64,000 nt of DNA. Origin: Mycobacterium colombiense. GTDB taxonomy: Bacteria > Actinomycetota > Actinomycetes > Mycobacteriales > Mycobacteriaceae. Position numbers and translations under genes: made by a program. Position 1 is the first letter of the stretch; every line of letters begins with the position of its first letter. Under the pieces are notes generated by a model, which was not told where the DNA came from, made no database searches, and saw nothing but the letters and a program-made list of their open reading frames with translations. Shown here piece by piece: positions 1 to 7,416 of the stretch. Location of the stretch: assembly GCF_001953985.1 (NCBI RefSeq), contig NZ_MBEI01000079.1:124001-188000 (forward strand), read 5' to 3'.

Positions 1-104
1 GCCGGCGGCCTGGAAGTGGCTGGAGGTTGGCCCGCGTCGGTCCATCGTTTCGCTGCCGGTGAAAGGCCATTCCATAACACTTGCAACGGTGTAATCATGT
101 AATC

Positions 105-689
105 ATGAAGGCTCATCACACACACGGGCGGCGTTACGGCCGCCCGGGGGGCTGGCAGCAGGCCCAGCAACCCGACGCCAGCGACGCCGCGGAATGGTTC
201 GCGGGTCGTCTTCCGGAGGACTGGTTCGACGGCGACCCGACGGTGGTCGTCGACCGCGAAGAGATCACCGTCATCGGCAAGCTCCCGGACGCGGCGAGTC
301 CGGAAGGCGAAGCCAGCGAGGCCCGCGCCGCCGGGCGAGCTTCGCGATTCCGCGAAGACACCCGGTCGGAGCGGATGCACATCGCCGACGAAGCGCAGGA
401 TCGCTACGGGCGCAAGGTGTCCTGGGGCGTCGAGGTCGGCTCCACGGCGGGCACCGAGCGAATTCTGTTCACCCACATCGCCGTACCGGTCATGACGCGG
501 CTGAAGCAACCCGAACGTCAGGTGCTGGACACGTTGGTCGATGCCGGGGTCGCTCGATCCCGCGCCGACGCGCTGGCGTGGTCGGTGAAGCTGGTCGGCG
601 AACACGCCGAGGAGTGGCTGGCCAAGTTGCGGGGCGCGATGTCGGCGGTCGACGACCTACGCGCGCAGGGACCCGATCTTCAGTCGTGA
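105..689 (+). CDS. Conserved hypothetical protein, positional counterpart of Rv1265
   Basis: A 194-residue soluble protein with no signal peptide or membrane segment. The N-terminal third is Gly/Ala-rich and of low complexity. The C-terminal 80 residues are predicted helical and look best conserved, with the pieces RLKQPERQVLDTLVDAGVAR and EEWLAKLRGAMSAVDDLRAQ, reminiscent of a small DNA-binding or regulatory fold; that reading is inference. It converges on pknH, the same layout as Rv1265/pknH in M. tuberculosis. I chose the ATG at 105; an in-frame TTG at 81 is possible. The ATG sits in an 8-bp tandem duplication (91-98 and 99-106). No enzymatic function can be assigned. Confidence 0.7.
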   Translation: MKAHHTHGRRYGRPGGWQQAQQPDASDAAEWFAGRLPEDWFDGDPTVVVDREEITVIGKLPDAASPEGEASEARAAGRASRFREDTRSERMHIADEAQDRYGRKVSWGVEVGSTAGTERILFTHIAVPVMTRLKQPERQVLDTLVDAGVARSRADALAWSVKLVGEHAEEWLAKLRGAMSAVDDLRAQGPDLQS

Positions 690-727
690 CAACGCCTTAA
701 CGGTATGGGCCGTAACGGTCCGGCCGG

Positions 728-2569
728 TCAGCCTTCCGGCTTCTCGCTGTCGATTTTGCCGACGATCTTGTCGGCGATCTGGCCACCCTGATCGCTGATG
801 TGGTACCCGCATGCGTTGATGTCGACGACGACGTTGTTGGCCACGCTGAGTGCGCGCTCGCACTCCCAGCCGTCGGCGCCTTCCTGGGTGTCCATCAGCG
901 TGACCCTCGGCGGGCTGCCCTGAAGCTGGGCGAACGTCCACCGATAGGTCTTGCTCTTGTTTGTGACGGTCACCGTCTTGCCGGCGCAGCCCTTCCACTT
1001 CTCCGCGGAGTTCTGCACGAAGCTCTTGGCCCGGTCGGCGGACGGGAAGAGCACGACGGCCTGGTTGACCCAGTGGTCGTAGTTGTCGCCCGCCTCCGAG
1101 GACACCAGTCCGCTGACCGCCGAGTAGCCGCTGCCGGCATAGACCGGATCCTGGGTGGTGTAGAGCGCGCCTTGGCAGTCCGGCGCGGACACCGTCACCG
1201 AGGAGCTGTCCGTCGACGTGATCGGTTTGCCCGGCTGCATCGACGACGAGCCCATCACACCGTTGATGTCGGCCGGGCTGAGCAACAGGCCGCTGAGGCG
1301 GTCGGGTCCCAGCGGGGCGGCCTGCGGTGGTTCCGGCTTGGTCCGGGCGACCAGCCAGATGCCCACGCCGCTCGCGATGACCACGAGCACTACGGCGATG
1401 GCCGCGATGATGGGCCAGACATTGCGGTGCGGACTGGGTGGGGGCTGACCCCAGGGTGTTGAGCTGACGAAGTGTGGCGGGCCGCCCCAATTGGCGTTGC
1501 CGCCTTGGTAATACGGCGGCGCGGGCGGGCCGGGCGCCGGGATCGGGCCGCTGGTGGGGGTCCACGCCTGAGCGCCCTGCAATGGTAATGGCGACGGCGG
1601 CGGGGTGTTGAACGTGGGCTGGTACGCCGGCGGAGGCGCTGGAGCGGCGTGGGCCTGAGCGCCGGAGTTACCGACGGTGGGCAGTGCGGCTTCCTGGCTG
1701 CGACGCAAGATGGTGGCGGCGCGGTCCTGGTCGGGATTGCTGAGCGCTTCCTTGGCGGCCAGGGCCAGGTCACCCGCGCTGGCATAGCGGTCATTGGGCT
1801 TTTTGGCCATGCCCCGGGCGATCACCGCATCGAAGGCCTTGGGGACGCCCGGGCGCTGCTCGCTGGGCGCCGGGATGGGATCCATCATGTGGGCGGAGAC
1901 CAGCACACCGGCGCTGTCGGCGCGGTAGGGCGGGGATCCGGTCAAGCACTCGAACAGCACGCAGGCCAGTGCGTAGATATCGGCGCGATAGGTGACCTCC
2001 GCGTCGGAAAACCGTTCTGGCGCCATGTATTTCCAGGTGCCGACCGCGGTGCCGAGCTGGGTGAGCTTCTCGTCGGTGGTCGCGCTGGCGATGCCGAAGT
2101 CCACCAGGTAGGCGAAGTCGTCACGGGTGACCAGAATGTTCTGCGGTTTGATGTCGCGGTGCATCACCCCGGCGGCGTGGGCGGCGTCGAGCGCGGAGGC
2201 GATCTGGGTGATGATGGCGACCGCGCGGGGTGGGGTCAGCGGGCCGAAGCGTTTGAGCACGCTGTCCAGGTCGGTGCCCTCGACCAAGCGCATCTCCAGA
2301 AACATCTGGCCGTCGATTTCGCCGTAGTCGTGCACCGGCACCACGTGCGGTTCCTGCAAACGACCGGCGGTGCGGGCTTCGCGTTTCAACCGCTCGCGAA
2401 ACACCGGGTCTCTGCTGAAGCTTTCGGAGAGGAGTTTGACCGCGACCGTCCACTCCTTGACGGTGTGTTCGGCCTCGTAGACCTCACCCATCCCACCGCG
2501 GCCCAGCAGCCGCTTCAGGTGGTAGGGGCCGAACATAGACCCCGCCCGTGAGGACTGCTCGTCACTCAT
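728..2569 (-). CDS. pknH: Transmembrane serine/threonine protein kinase PknH
   Basis: A 613-residue eukaryotic-type kinase. The catalytic domain has the glycine loop GRGGMGEV (23-30), Lys45, the HRD motif with Asp139, DFG at 157-159 and APE at 183-185. Thr170 and Thr174 in the activation loop match the known autophosphorylation sites of M. tuberculosis PknH. A Pro-rich linker (about 300-375) leads to one membrane helix near 383-407. The exported C-terminal domain (about 410-613) carries conserved cysteines and matches the PknH sensor domain. In M. tuberculosis PknH phosphorylates EmbR, whose gene lies directly upstream on the same strand. The ATG at 2569 gives a normal kinase N terminus. Confidence 0.97.
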   Translation of the reverse strand: MSDEQSSRAGSMFGPYHLKRLLGRGGMGEVYEAEHTVKEWTVAVKLLSESFSRDPVFRERLKREARTAGRLQEPHVVPVHDYGEIDGQMFLEMRLVEGTDLDSVLKRFGPLTPPRAVAIITQIASALDAAHAAGVMHRDIKPQNILVTRDDFAYLVDFGIASATTDEKLTQLGTAVGTWKYMAPERFSDAEVTYRADIYALACVLFECLTGSPPYRADSAGVLVSAHMMDPIPAPSEQRPGVPKAFDAVIARGMAKKPNDRYASAGDLALAAKEALSNPDQDRAATILRRSQEAALPTVGNSGAQAHAAPAPPPAYQPTFNTPPPSPLPLQGAQAWTPTSGPIPAPGPPAPPYYQGGNANWGGPPHFVSSTPWGQPPPSPHRNVWPIIAAIAVVLVVIASGVGIWLVARTKPEPPQAAPLGPDRLSGLLLSPADINGVMGSSSMQPGKPITSTDSSSVTVSAPDCQGALYTTQDPVYAGSGYSAVSGLVSSEAGDNYDHWVNQAVVLFPSADRAKSFVQNSAEKWKGCAGKTVTVTNKSKTYRWTFAQLQGSPPRVTLMDTQEGADGWECERALSVANNVVVDINACGYHISDQGGQIADKIVGKIDSEKPEG

Positions 2570-2745
2570 TCCTCATCCTTCCAACCCAACCCCTAGCCTG
2601 CCGCTCTCATTCAAGACATTGCGGACAGGCACACGATCGCAACCCGTGACTGAGCACTCATGACGGTAAGCGCGCAGGCGTCCCACCGCACGAGAACGGC
2701 AACAATTTCGGTGCGTTCCAGCACGCGGTCGGCTTTGCCGAGGTC

Positions 2746-3885
2746 CTAGCCCTCGCCGTCGTTGTCAGCGGCGATCTGGAAGGTGAATTCGTGGTCGCAG
2801 ATCCGGACGCGGTCGCCGTCCTGCAAGGTGGCGGCCGAACGGATTCGTTGGTCCTGCACGTGCACGCCGTTCGAGGACCGTAGGTCGTCGATGATGTAGC
2901 CGGTTCCGGTGTCGACGATGACGGCATGGTGGCGGCTGACTTTGGGGGAGTCGAGCACGATGTCGTTGTCGCTAAGCCGCCCAATCGTTGTCGATCCTTG
3001 CAGCGGATAGCTGCGCCCGGTCACCTCGTGCAGATAGGCGACCACCTTGTCGTCGGTCGTGTACTGCTCGAGCACGGTGATCGCGACCGCCGCGGTGGTC
3101 ATGGCGTTCTTCTTGGCATCCAGCGGTTCCTGGCGCAGGATCCGGTCATTGAGGGCGCGCAGGTTCTGGCCCGGATCGATCCCGAGGTCGTCGGCGAGTG
3201 ACTTCTGCACGCGGCGATAGGCCGCCAGCGCGTCGGATTGGCGGTCGGTCAGGTAGTAGGCGGTCATCAACTGGGCCCACAGCTGCTCGCGGTAAGGATG
3301 TTCGGCCGTCAGCGCTTCCAGCTCGGTGATCACGGTAAATGCACGTCCGCAGGCGATTTCGGCCTCGGCCTGCGCCGTGTGGGTCAGGATCTTCTCCTCG
3401 ACGAGTGACGTGGCGAAGGCGTCGACGAACCGGAAGTCTTCCAGGTCCTCGAGCACCGGGCCGCGCCATTCGGCCAGGGCCGCAGACAGGTGCTGGCTGG
3501 CCTGTTCGAAGCGTCCCGCGGCCGCCGCGTGTACGCCGGCGGATTTTTCGGCGATGAAGCGGCCGAGATCGCAAGTGTCATCGGGGATGTTGAGCCGATA
3601 CCCCGGCGGCGCCGCGACCAGTACGGTGCGCGGGTCCACGCCGGCGCCGGTCAGCAGCTTGCGCAGGTTGGACACGTAGGAGTGAATGCTGGCCCGCGCC
3701 CCCGACGGCGGCGACTCGTCCCACAGTGCGGTGATAAGCCGGTCGACGCCGACCGGGCTGTTGCGGTTCATCAGCAGCAGGGCCAGCACCGCCCGCTGTT
3801 TGGGCGTGCCGAGCGGCACCAGGACACCGTCAACGCTCATCTCCAACGGCCCGAGCAGACCGAATTCGAGACGTTTGTCCGCCAT
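2746..3885 (-). CDS. embR: EmbR transcriptional regulator (OmpR-type HTH, BTAD, FHA)
   Basis: A 379-residue regulator of the SARP type. An OmpR/winged-helix DNA-binding domain covers about residues 5-100 (GTPKQRAVLALLLMN), a bacterial transcriptional activation domain about 105-260, and a C-terminal FHA domain about 300-375 with IGRLSDND, SRHHAVI and RSSNGVHV. In M. tuberculosis the FHA domain binds phosphorylated PknH and EmbR activates embCAB (arabinan synthesis). The ATG at 3885 fits the M. tuberculosis N terminus (about 5 residues before RLEFGLL) and has GGTAGG upstream; the ATG at 3927 is an alternative. A palindrome lies just upstream of the longer start. Confidence 0.95.
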   Translation of the reverse strand: MADKRLEFGLLGPLEMSVDGVLVPLGTPKQRAVLALLLMNRNSPVGVDRLITALWDESPPSGARASIHSYVSNLRKLLTGAGVDPRTVLVAAPPGYRLNIPDDTCDLGRFIAEKSAGVHAAAAGRFEQASQHLSAALAEWRGPVLEDLEDFRFVDAFATSLVEEKILTHTAQAEAEIACGRAFTVITELEALTAEHPYREQLWAQLMTAYYLTDRQSDALAAYRRVQKSLADDLGIDPGQNLRALNDRILRQEPLDAKKNAMTTAAVAITVLEQYTTDDKVVAYLHEVTGRSYPLQGSTTIGRLSDNDIVLDSPKVSRHHAVIVDTGTGYIIDDLRSSNGVHVQDQRIRSAATLQDGDRVRICDHEFTFQIAADNDGEG

Positions 3886-4181
3886 CGCGCCTACCAGCCT
3901 TTCCGCGTCCGCGCCGTCGGATGCCATGAGGTCACAGTTGTGATTGTGACGCCAACCGGTCGGATTCGTTGACAATCCTGACAAACCGTCGAGCTCGGGC
4001 GGCATGTCGTCGAATTGATCGGCCCGCCAGAACACGGTGCCCTGCTATCGGATGACTGAAATGTGTTCGTACCCAGCGCGATAGTAGACGGCCCGCACGA
4101 ATTGGATTGCATTGGCGAGACATACCCGCGGCGCGCAAGCCCGGGGGCGTTGCGCGCCGCGTGAGGCGAATCGCCTTCGGT
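3886..4181. other. Intergenic region upstream of embR
   Basis: About 296 bases between the start of embR and the stop of the exported C39-like gene. It should hold the embR promoter on the minus strand. The only clear structure I see is the 20-bp palindrome at 3931-3950. No convincing small gene or terminator is visible. Confidence 0.5.
3931..3950. promoter_or_regulatory. Palindrome upstream of embR, candidate operator
   Basis: The sequence GTCACAGTTGTGATTGTGAC has perfect 6-bp inverted arms (GTCACA / TGTGAC) around an 8-base spacer. It ends 4 bases from the alternative embR start codon at 3927 and 46 bases from the start I chose. The half-sites contain the TGTGA/TCACA words used by the CRP/FNR family, but in the opposite order and spacing to the classical CRP site, so the binding protein is not known. 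Confidence 0.45.
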
Positions 4182-4874
4182 TCAGGTCGTGACGACCATC
4201 AACTCGTTGCTGGTGTCCCACGACTCGACGAAGAGCTGAATGGGAATCTGCTCGTTACGGCCTTCCGGAATGCCGCTGTCGTTGAGGTGAACCATGCCGG
4301 CGACGGTGTCCACCCCGGTCACCACTACGGCGTGATTGGACTCCGGGCGGCCGTTCTTGTCCTTCTGTTCGACGGGCTGGTGCCAGATGAGTTCGGCGTT
4401 GAGGCTGACGATCACCTTGTGCCCGGCGGCCAGTGCTCGCTCGAGCCCGACCATTCCCGACGGGGTGCCGGTCTGCGCGGCGTCGTCCTTGTCGCCGGCG
4501 ACGGCGCCGATCTTGTACTGGGCCAGCAATTCGGGGATGTCCGCGGTGTTCGCTCCAGGACCCGCCTCCGGGTTGCTGCTGGCGGCGGGCTTGGTGTAGA
4601 TCGGGCCGGGGTGGGCGACGCTGGGCGTCGACTGGGCCTTTTCGATGATGTCGTGCTCCGACGGCTGCACGCCGGTGATCTCGCCGATGACGTCGGCGCT
4701 CGACATGAGCACGCAGTCGTCGTATTGCTGCTGGCGCCAGAACTGGGCGGCGGCGGTCGGGTCGCCGTAGGTGAGCTGGGAAGCCGCGGCGCCGGCCGGG
4801 GCCGCCAGGCCGAGGGCGATTGCGGCGGCGGCCACCACGAAGGTGAGGGTCTTGGCGATGTTGGCGGTCTTCAC
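4182..4874 (-). CDS. Exported C39-peptidase-like protein
   Basis: A 230-residue protein with a Sec signal peptide (KTLTFVVAAAAIALGLAAPAGA, cleavage near residue 29). The mature part looks like a papain-fold C39-like domain: a conserved Cys in the segment QQQYDDCVLMSSADVIGE, a His in NHAVVVTGVD, and an Asn/Asp in VHLNDSG, in the right order for a Cys-His-Asn/Asp triad. A substrate is not evident, and it may be an inactive binding domain. It sits where Rv1268c lies in M. tuberculosis. GAAGAGG precedes the ATG at 4874. The stop of embR's neighbour region is 296 bases away, so it is probably its own unit. Confidence 0.7.
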   Translation of the reverse strand: MKTANIAKTLTFVVAAAAIALGLAAPAGAAASQLTYGDPTAAAQFWRQQQYDDCVLMSSADVIGEITGVQPSEHDIIEKAQSTPSVAHPGPIYTKPAASSNPEAGPGANTADIPELLAQYKIGAVAGDKDDAAQTGTPSGMVGLERALAAGHKVIVSLNAELIWHQPVEQKDKNGRPESNHAVVVTGVDTVAGMVHLNDSGIPEGRNEQIPIQLFVESWDTSNELMVVTT

Positions 4875-4987
4875 GGTGGGCCTCTTCTCGTGTCTCGCGG
4901 GTGTCTTGAGAAGAGCTTCGGATGTCCGCCTTTTTGACTTCTCTACGAATCCTTGGAGCGGTCTGGCGTGGGGTGGGCTCCAGCTAC

Positions 4988-5022
4988 CGATGGGGGATCC
5001 CGGTAACCGGAATCCCCCATCG
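4988..5022 (-). terminator. Strong hairpin 3' of the DUF732 gene
   Basis: Perfect 11-bp arms (CGATGGGGGAT / ATCCCCCATCG) enclose an inner CCGG-TAA-CCGG stem, giving a near-continuous hairpin of 35 bases. It begins 16 bases past the stop of the minus-strand DUF732 gene and has no U-tract, like many mycobacterial terminators. It separates that transcript from the C39-like gene. Confidence 0.65.
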
Positions 5023-5037
5023 TGGGTCGTGGGTCGG

Positions 5038-5382
5038 CTAGGCGGGCTGCCCGGAGAACTGCGGGCAGTAGGCGTTGGTCGCCGCGATCACCACGTTGGC
5101 CGCCTGCGGGGGAGTCAGGTTGGTGTGGCGGAAGATCTGGACGGTGACTGCGGTAGGGGTCTGGCCGGCGGCCAGGTCAGTGCACACCTGGTGGCCCGCT
5201 CGCACGGCATCTTGAGTCGACGGGAAAGAGACGCCGAGGCTTTGCATCTGGCCCAGGAACGCCTGATCGGCGGTCTGCACGGAGCTCGCCGCGGCGGTGC
5301 CGGCCATGGCAGCGGACGCAAGCCCGATGGCGGCGGTGCCGACGGCGGCGGTGGCCATTGTGATGATGCGGCGGGAGAACAT
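5038..5382 (-). CDS. Secreted DUF732 protein
   Basis: A 114-residue small exported protein. It has a signal peptide (RRIITMATAAVGTAAIGLAS, cleavage near AAMAGTAAA) followed by a DUF732 domain with FLGQMQSLGVSF, a Cys in HQVCTDLAAG and a terminal Cys in NAYCPQF. The two cysteines probably form a disulfide. DUF732 proteins are widespread in mycobacteria and their function is unknown. I chose the ATG at 5382 because AAAGGGG lies 10 bases upstream and the signal peptide starts directly after it. It corresponds in position to Rv1271c. LprA, which is next to it in M. tuberculosis, is missing here. Confidence 0.85.
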   Translation of the reverse strand: MFSRRIITMATAAVGTAAIGLASAAMAGTAAASSVQTADQAFLGQMQSLGVSFPSTQDAVRAGHQVCTDLAAGQTPTAVTVQIFRHTNLTPPQAANVVIAATNAYCPQFSGQPA

Positions 5383-5511
5383 TGCTGCCACCCCTTTCAG
5401 GTGCGTTACTGAGTAGGACGATCCCAGCGTCTGGTTTGTTCCTTGGTGTCTTCTCAATAACTTCTTGGTAGCGATCGCGGCCGCTTATCAATGCGCCCCA
5501 GGCGCGCGGCA

Positions 5512-7416
5512 TTACGCCTGTGTCATCTCGTAATACGTGCCGCGCCGGGCGAGTAGTTCACTGTGATTGCCCTGCTCGACTATGCGGCCGGCCTCGACCA
5601 CCAAGATCCGGTCGGCATCGCGGATCGTCGAAAGCCGGTGCGCGATGATAAAACTCGTGCGGTCGCGGCGCAGTTCGCACATCGCGTGCTGGATGAGGGC
5701 CTCGGTGCGGGTATCGACCGAACTGGTCGCCTCGTCGAGGATCAACAACTGCGGGCGGGCAAGGAATGCGCGTGCGATGGTGATCAGCTGCTTTTCGCCG
5801 GCGCTGATGTTGCCTCCGTCACCGCTGATTCGGGTCTGGTAGCCGGCCGGCAACGTCCGCACGAAACGATCGACGTAGGCGGCCTCGGCGGCCTCGAGCA
5901 CCTTGTCCGCACCGGCGTCGGGACGTCCATAGGCGATGTTCTCCGCGATCGTCCCGTCGAAGAGCCAGGTGTCCTGCAGCACCATGCCGATTCGCGACCG
6001 CAGCGACCGGCGGTCCATCGTGGTGATGTCGACCCCGTCGAGCAGGATCTGGCCCGCGTCGACGTCATAGAACCGCATCAGCAGGTTCACCAGCGTGGTC
6101 TTGCCCGCTCCGGTCGGCCCGACGATCGCCACCGTGCTGCCCGGTTCGGCCACCATGGACAAGTCCTCGATCACCGGGGTGCCCGGGCGGTAGGCGAAGC
6201 TCACGTGGGCGAATTCGACACGCCCAGCCGGCTGCGGGTTCGCGCCGGGCCGGGTGGCGGGCGCGGGATCCGGCGATTCCTCGGGCTCGTCGAGCAGCGT
6301 GAAGACACGTTCGGCGCTGGCCGCCCCCGACTGCAGGGTGTTGTACATCCCGGCCAGTTGGCTCAACGGCGAATTGAACTGCCGCACATACTGAATGAAC
6401 GCCTGGATGTTGCCCAGGGTGATGTGGCCGGTGGCCACCTGCAGGCCGCCGACGACGGCGACGGCGACGTACCCGAGGTTGCCGATGAACGTGGTCGCCG
6501 GGGCCACCAGCCCGGAGAAGAATTGCGCGCCGAAGCTGGCGCGGTAGACGTCGTCGTTAAGGGTGCGGAATTGTTCGCGCGCCGCGGCCTGGTGGCCGAA
6601 CGTCGTGACCACCGTGAAACCGCTGTAGGTCTCCTCGATGTGGGCGTTGAGGCGTCCGATGCTGGTCCACTGGGCGACGAACAGCCGCTGGGAACGACGC
6701 GCTATCGCCCGGGTCGCCAACAGGGACAACGGCACCGTCAGCACGGTGATCACCACCAGCAGCGGCGAGATGGACACCATCATCGCCAGCACCGCGACCA
6801 CGGTCAGAACCGATGTCAGCAGCTGGCTGATCGTCATCGACAGCGACGATTGGATGTTGTCGATGTCGTTGGTGACGCGGCTCAGCAGTTCACCACGCTG
6901 GCGGCCGTCGAAGTAGGACAACGGCAACCGGTGGATCTTGTCCTCGACATCGGAACGCAGCGCCACCATGGTGCGCTGCACGGTGACGTTGAGCAGCCGG
7001 GCCTGCCCCCAAATCAGCAGCGCGGAAACGAGATACAGCGCCAGTGCCAGCGTCAGCGTCCGTGCGACCGCCTCGAAGTCCACACCGTGGCCCGGCACCA
7101 CATTCATCCCGGACAGCAAGTCGGCGAAGGTGTTGGCCCCTCTGCCACGTGCGGCGGCGACGGCCTGTGCCTTGGTGATTCCGGTGGGGAGCTGGCGCCC
7201 GATGACACCGTTGAACAGTAAATCGGTGGCATGCCCCAGGATCCGCGGGACGACCACCCCGATGGCCGCGCCGGCGATTCCCAAGGTGATCACCGCGGCG
7301 CACAGCCGTCGTTGCGGCGCAAGCCGTTTCACCAAACGGGCGGCTGTGCCCCGGAAGTCGCGGGAACGGTTGGCGGGGGCGGGCGGCCGGGGCGCCTTGG
7401 TGCTCGCGCGGGTCAC
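5512..7416 (-). CDS. ABC exporter half-transporter with intact catalytic site (Rv1272c type)
   Basis: A 634-residue protein with an N-terminal six-helix membrane domain (about 40-370) fused to a nucleotide-binding domain. The ATPase motifs are GPTGAGKT (Walker A), ISAGEKQ (signature) and LLILDEATSSVD (Walker B with the catalytic Glu). It should pair with the upstream half-transporter to form a heterodimeric exporter of the multidrug or lipid type; the substrate is unknown. The start is a GTG at 7416 that overlaps the upstream stop as GTGA, showing translational coupling. Two longer in-frame starts upstream would overlap the neighbour by about 80 bases and are less likely. Confidence 0.92.
   Translation of the reverse strand: MTRASTKAPRPPAPANRSRDFRGTAARLVKRLAPQRRLCAAVITLGIAGAAIGVVVPRILGHATDLLFNGVIGRQLPTGITKAQAVAAARGRGANTFADLLSGMNVVPGHGVDFEAVARTLTLALALYLVSALLIWGQARLLNVTVQRTMVALRSDVEDKIHRLPLSYFDGRQRGELLSRVTNDIDNIQSSLSMTISQLLTSVLTVVAVLAMMVSISPLLVVITVLTVPLSLLATRAIARRSQRLFVAQWTSIGRLNAHIEETYSGFTVVTTFGHQAAAREQFRTLNDDVYRASFGAQFFSGLVAPATTFIGNLGYVAVAVVGGLQVATGHITLGNIQAFIQYVRQFNSPLSQLAGMYNTLQSGAASAERVFTLLDEPEESPDPAPATRPGANPQPAGRVEFAHVSFAYRPGTPVIEDLSMVAEPGSTVAIVGPTGAGKTTLVNLLMRFYDVDAGQILLDGVDITTMDRRSLRSRIGMVLQDTWLFDGTIAENIAYGRPDAGADKVLEAAEAAYVDRFVRTLPAGYQTRISGDGGNISAGEKQLITIARAFLARPQLLILDEATSSVDTRTEALIQHAMCELRRDRTSFIIAHRLSTIRDADRILVVEAGRIVEQGNHSELLARRGTYYEMTQA

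Noticed and set aside
5563..7221. A 552-residue plus-strand open frame
   Set aside because: It is antisense to the ABC exporter gene, with Arg/Gln-rich low-complexity sequence and no motif.
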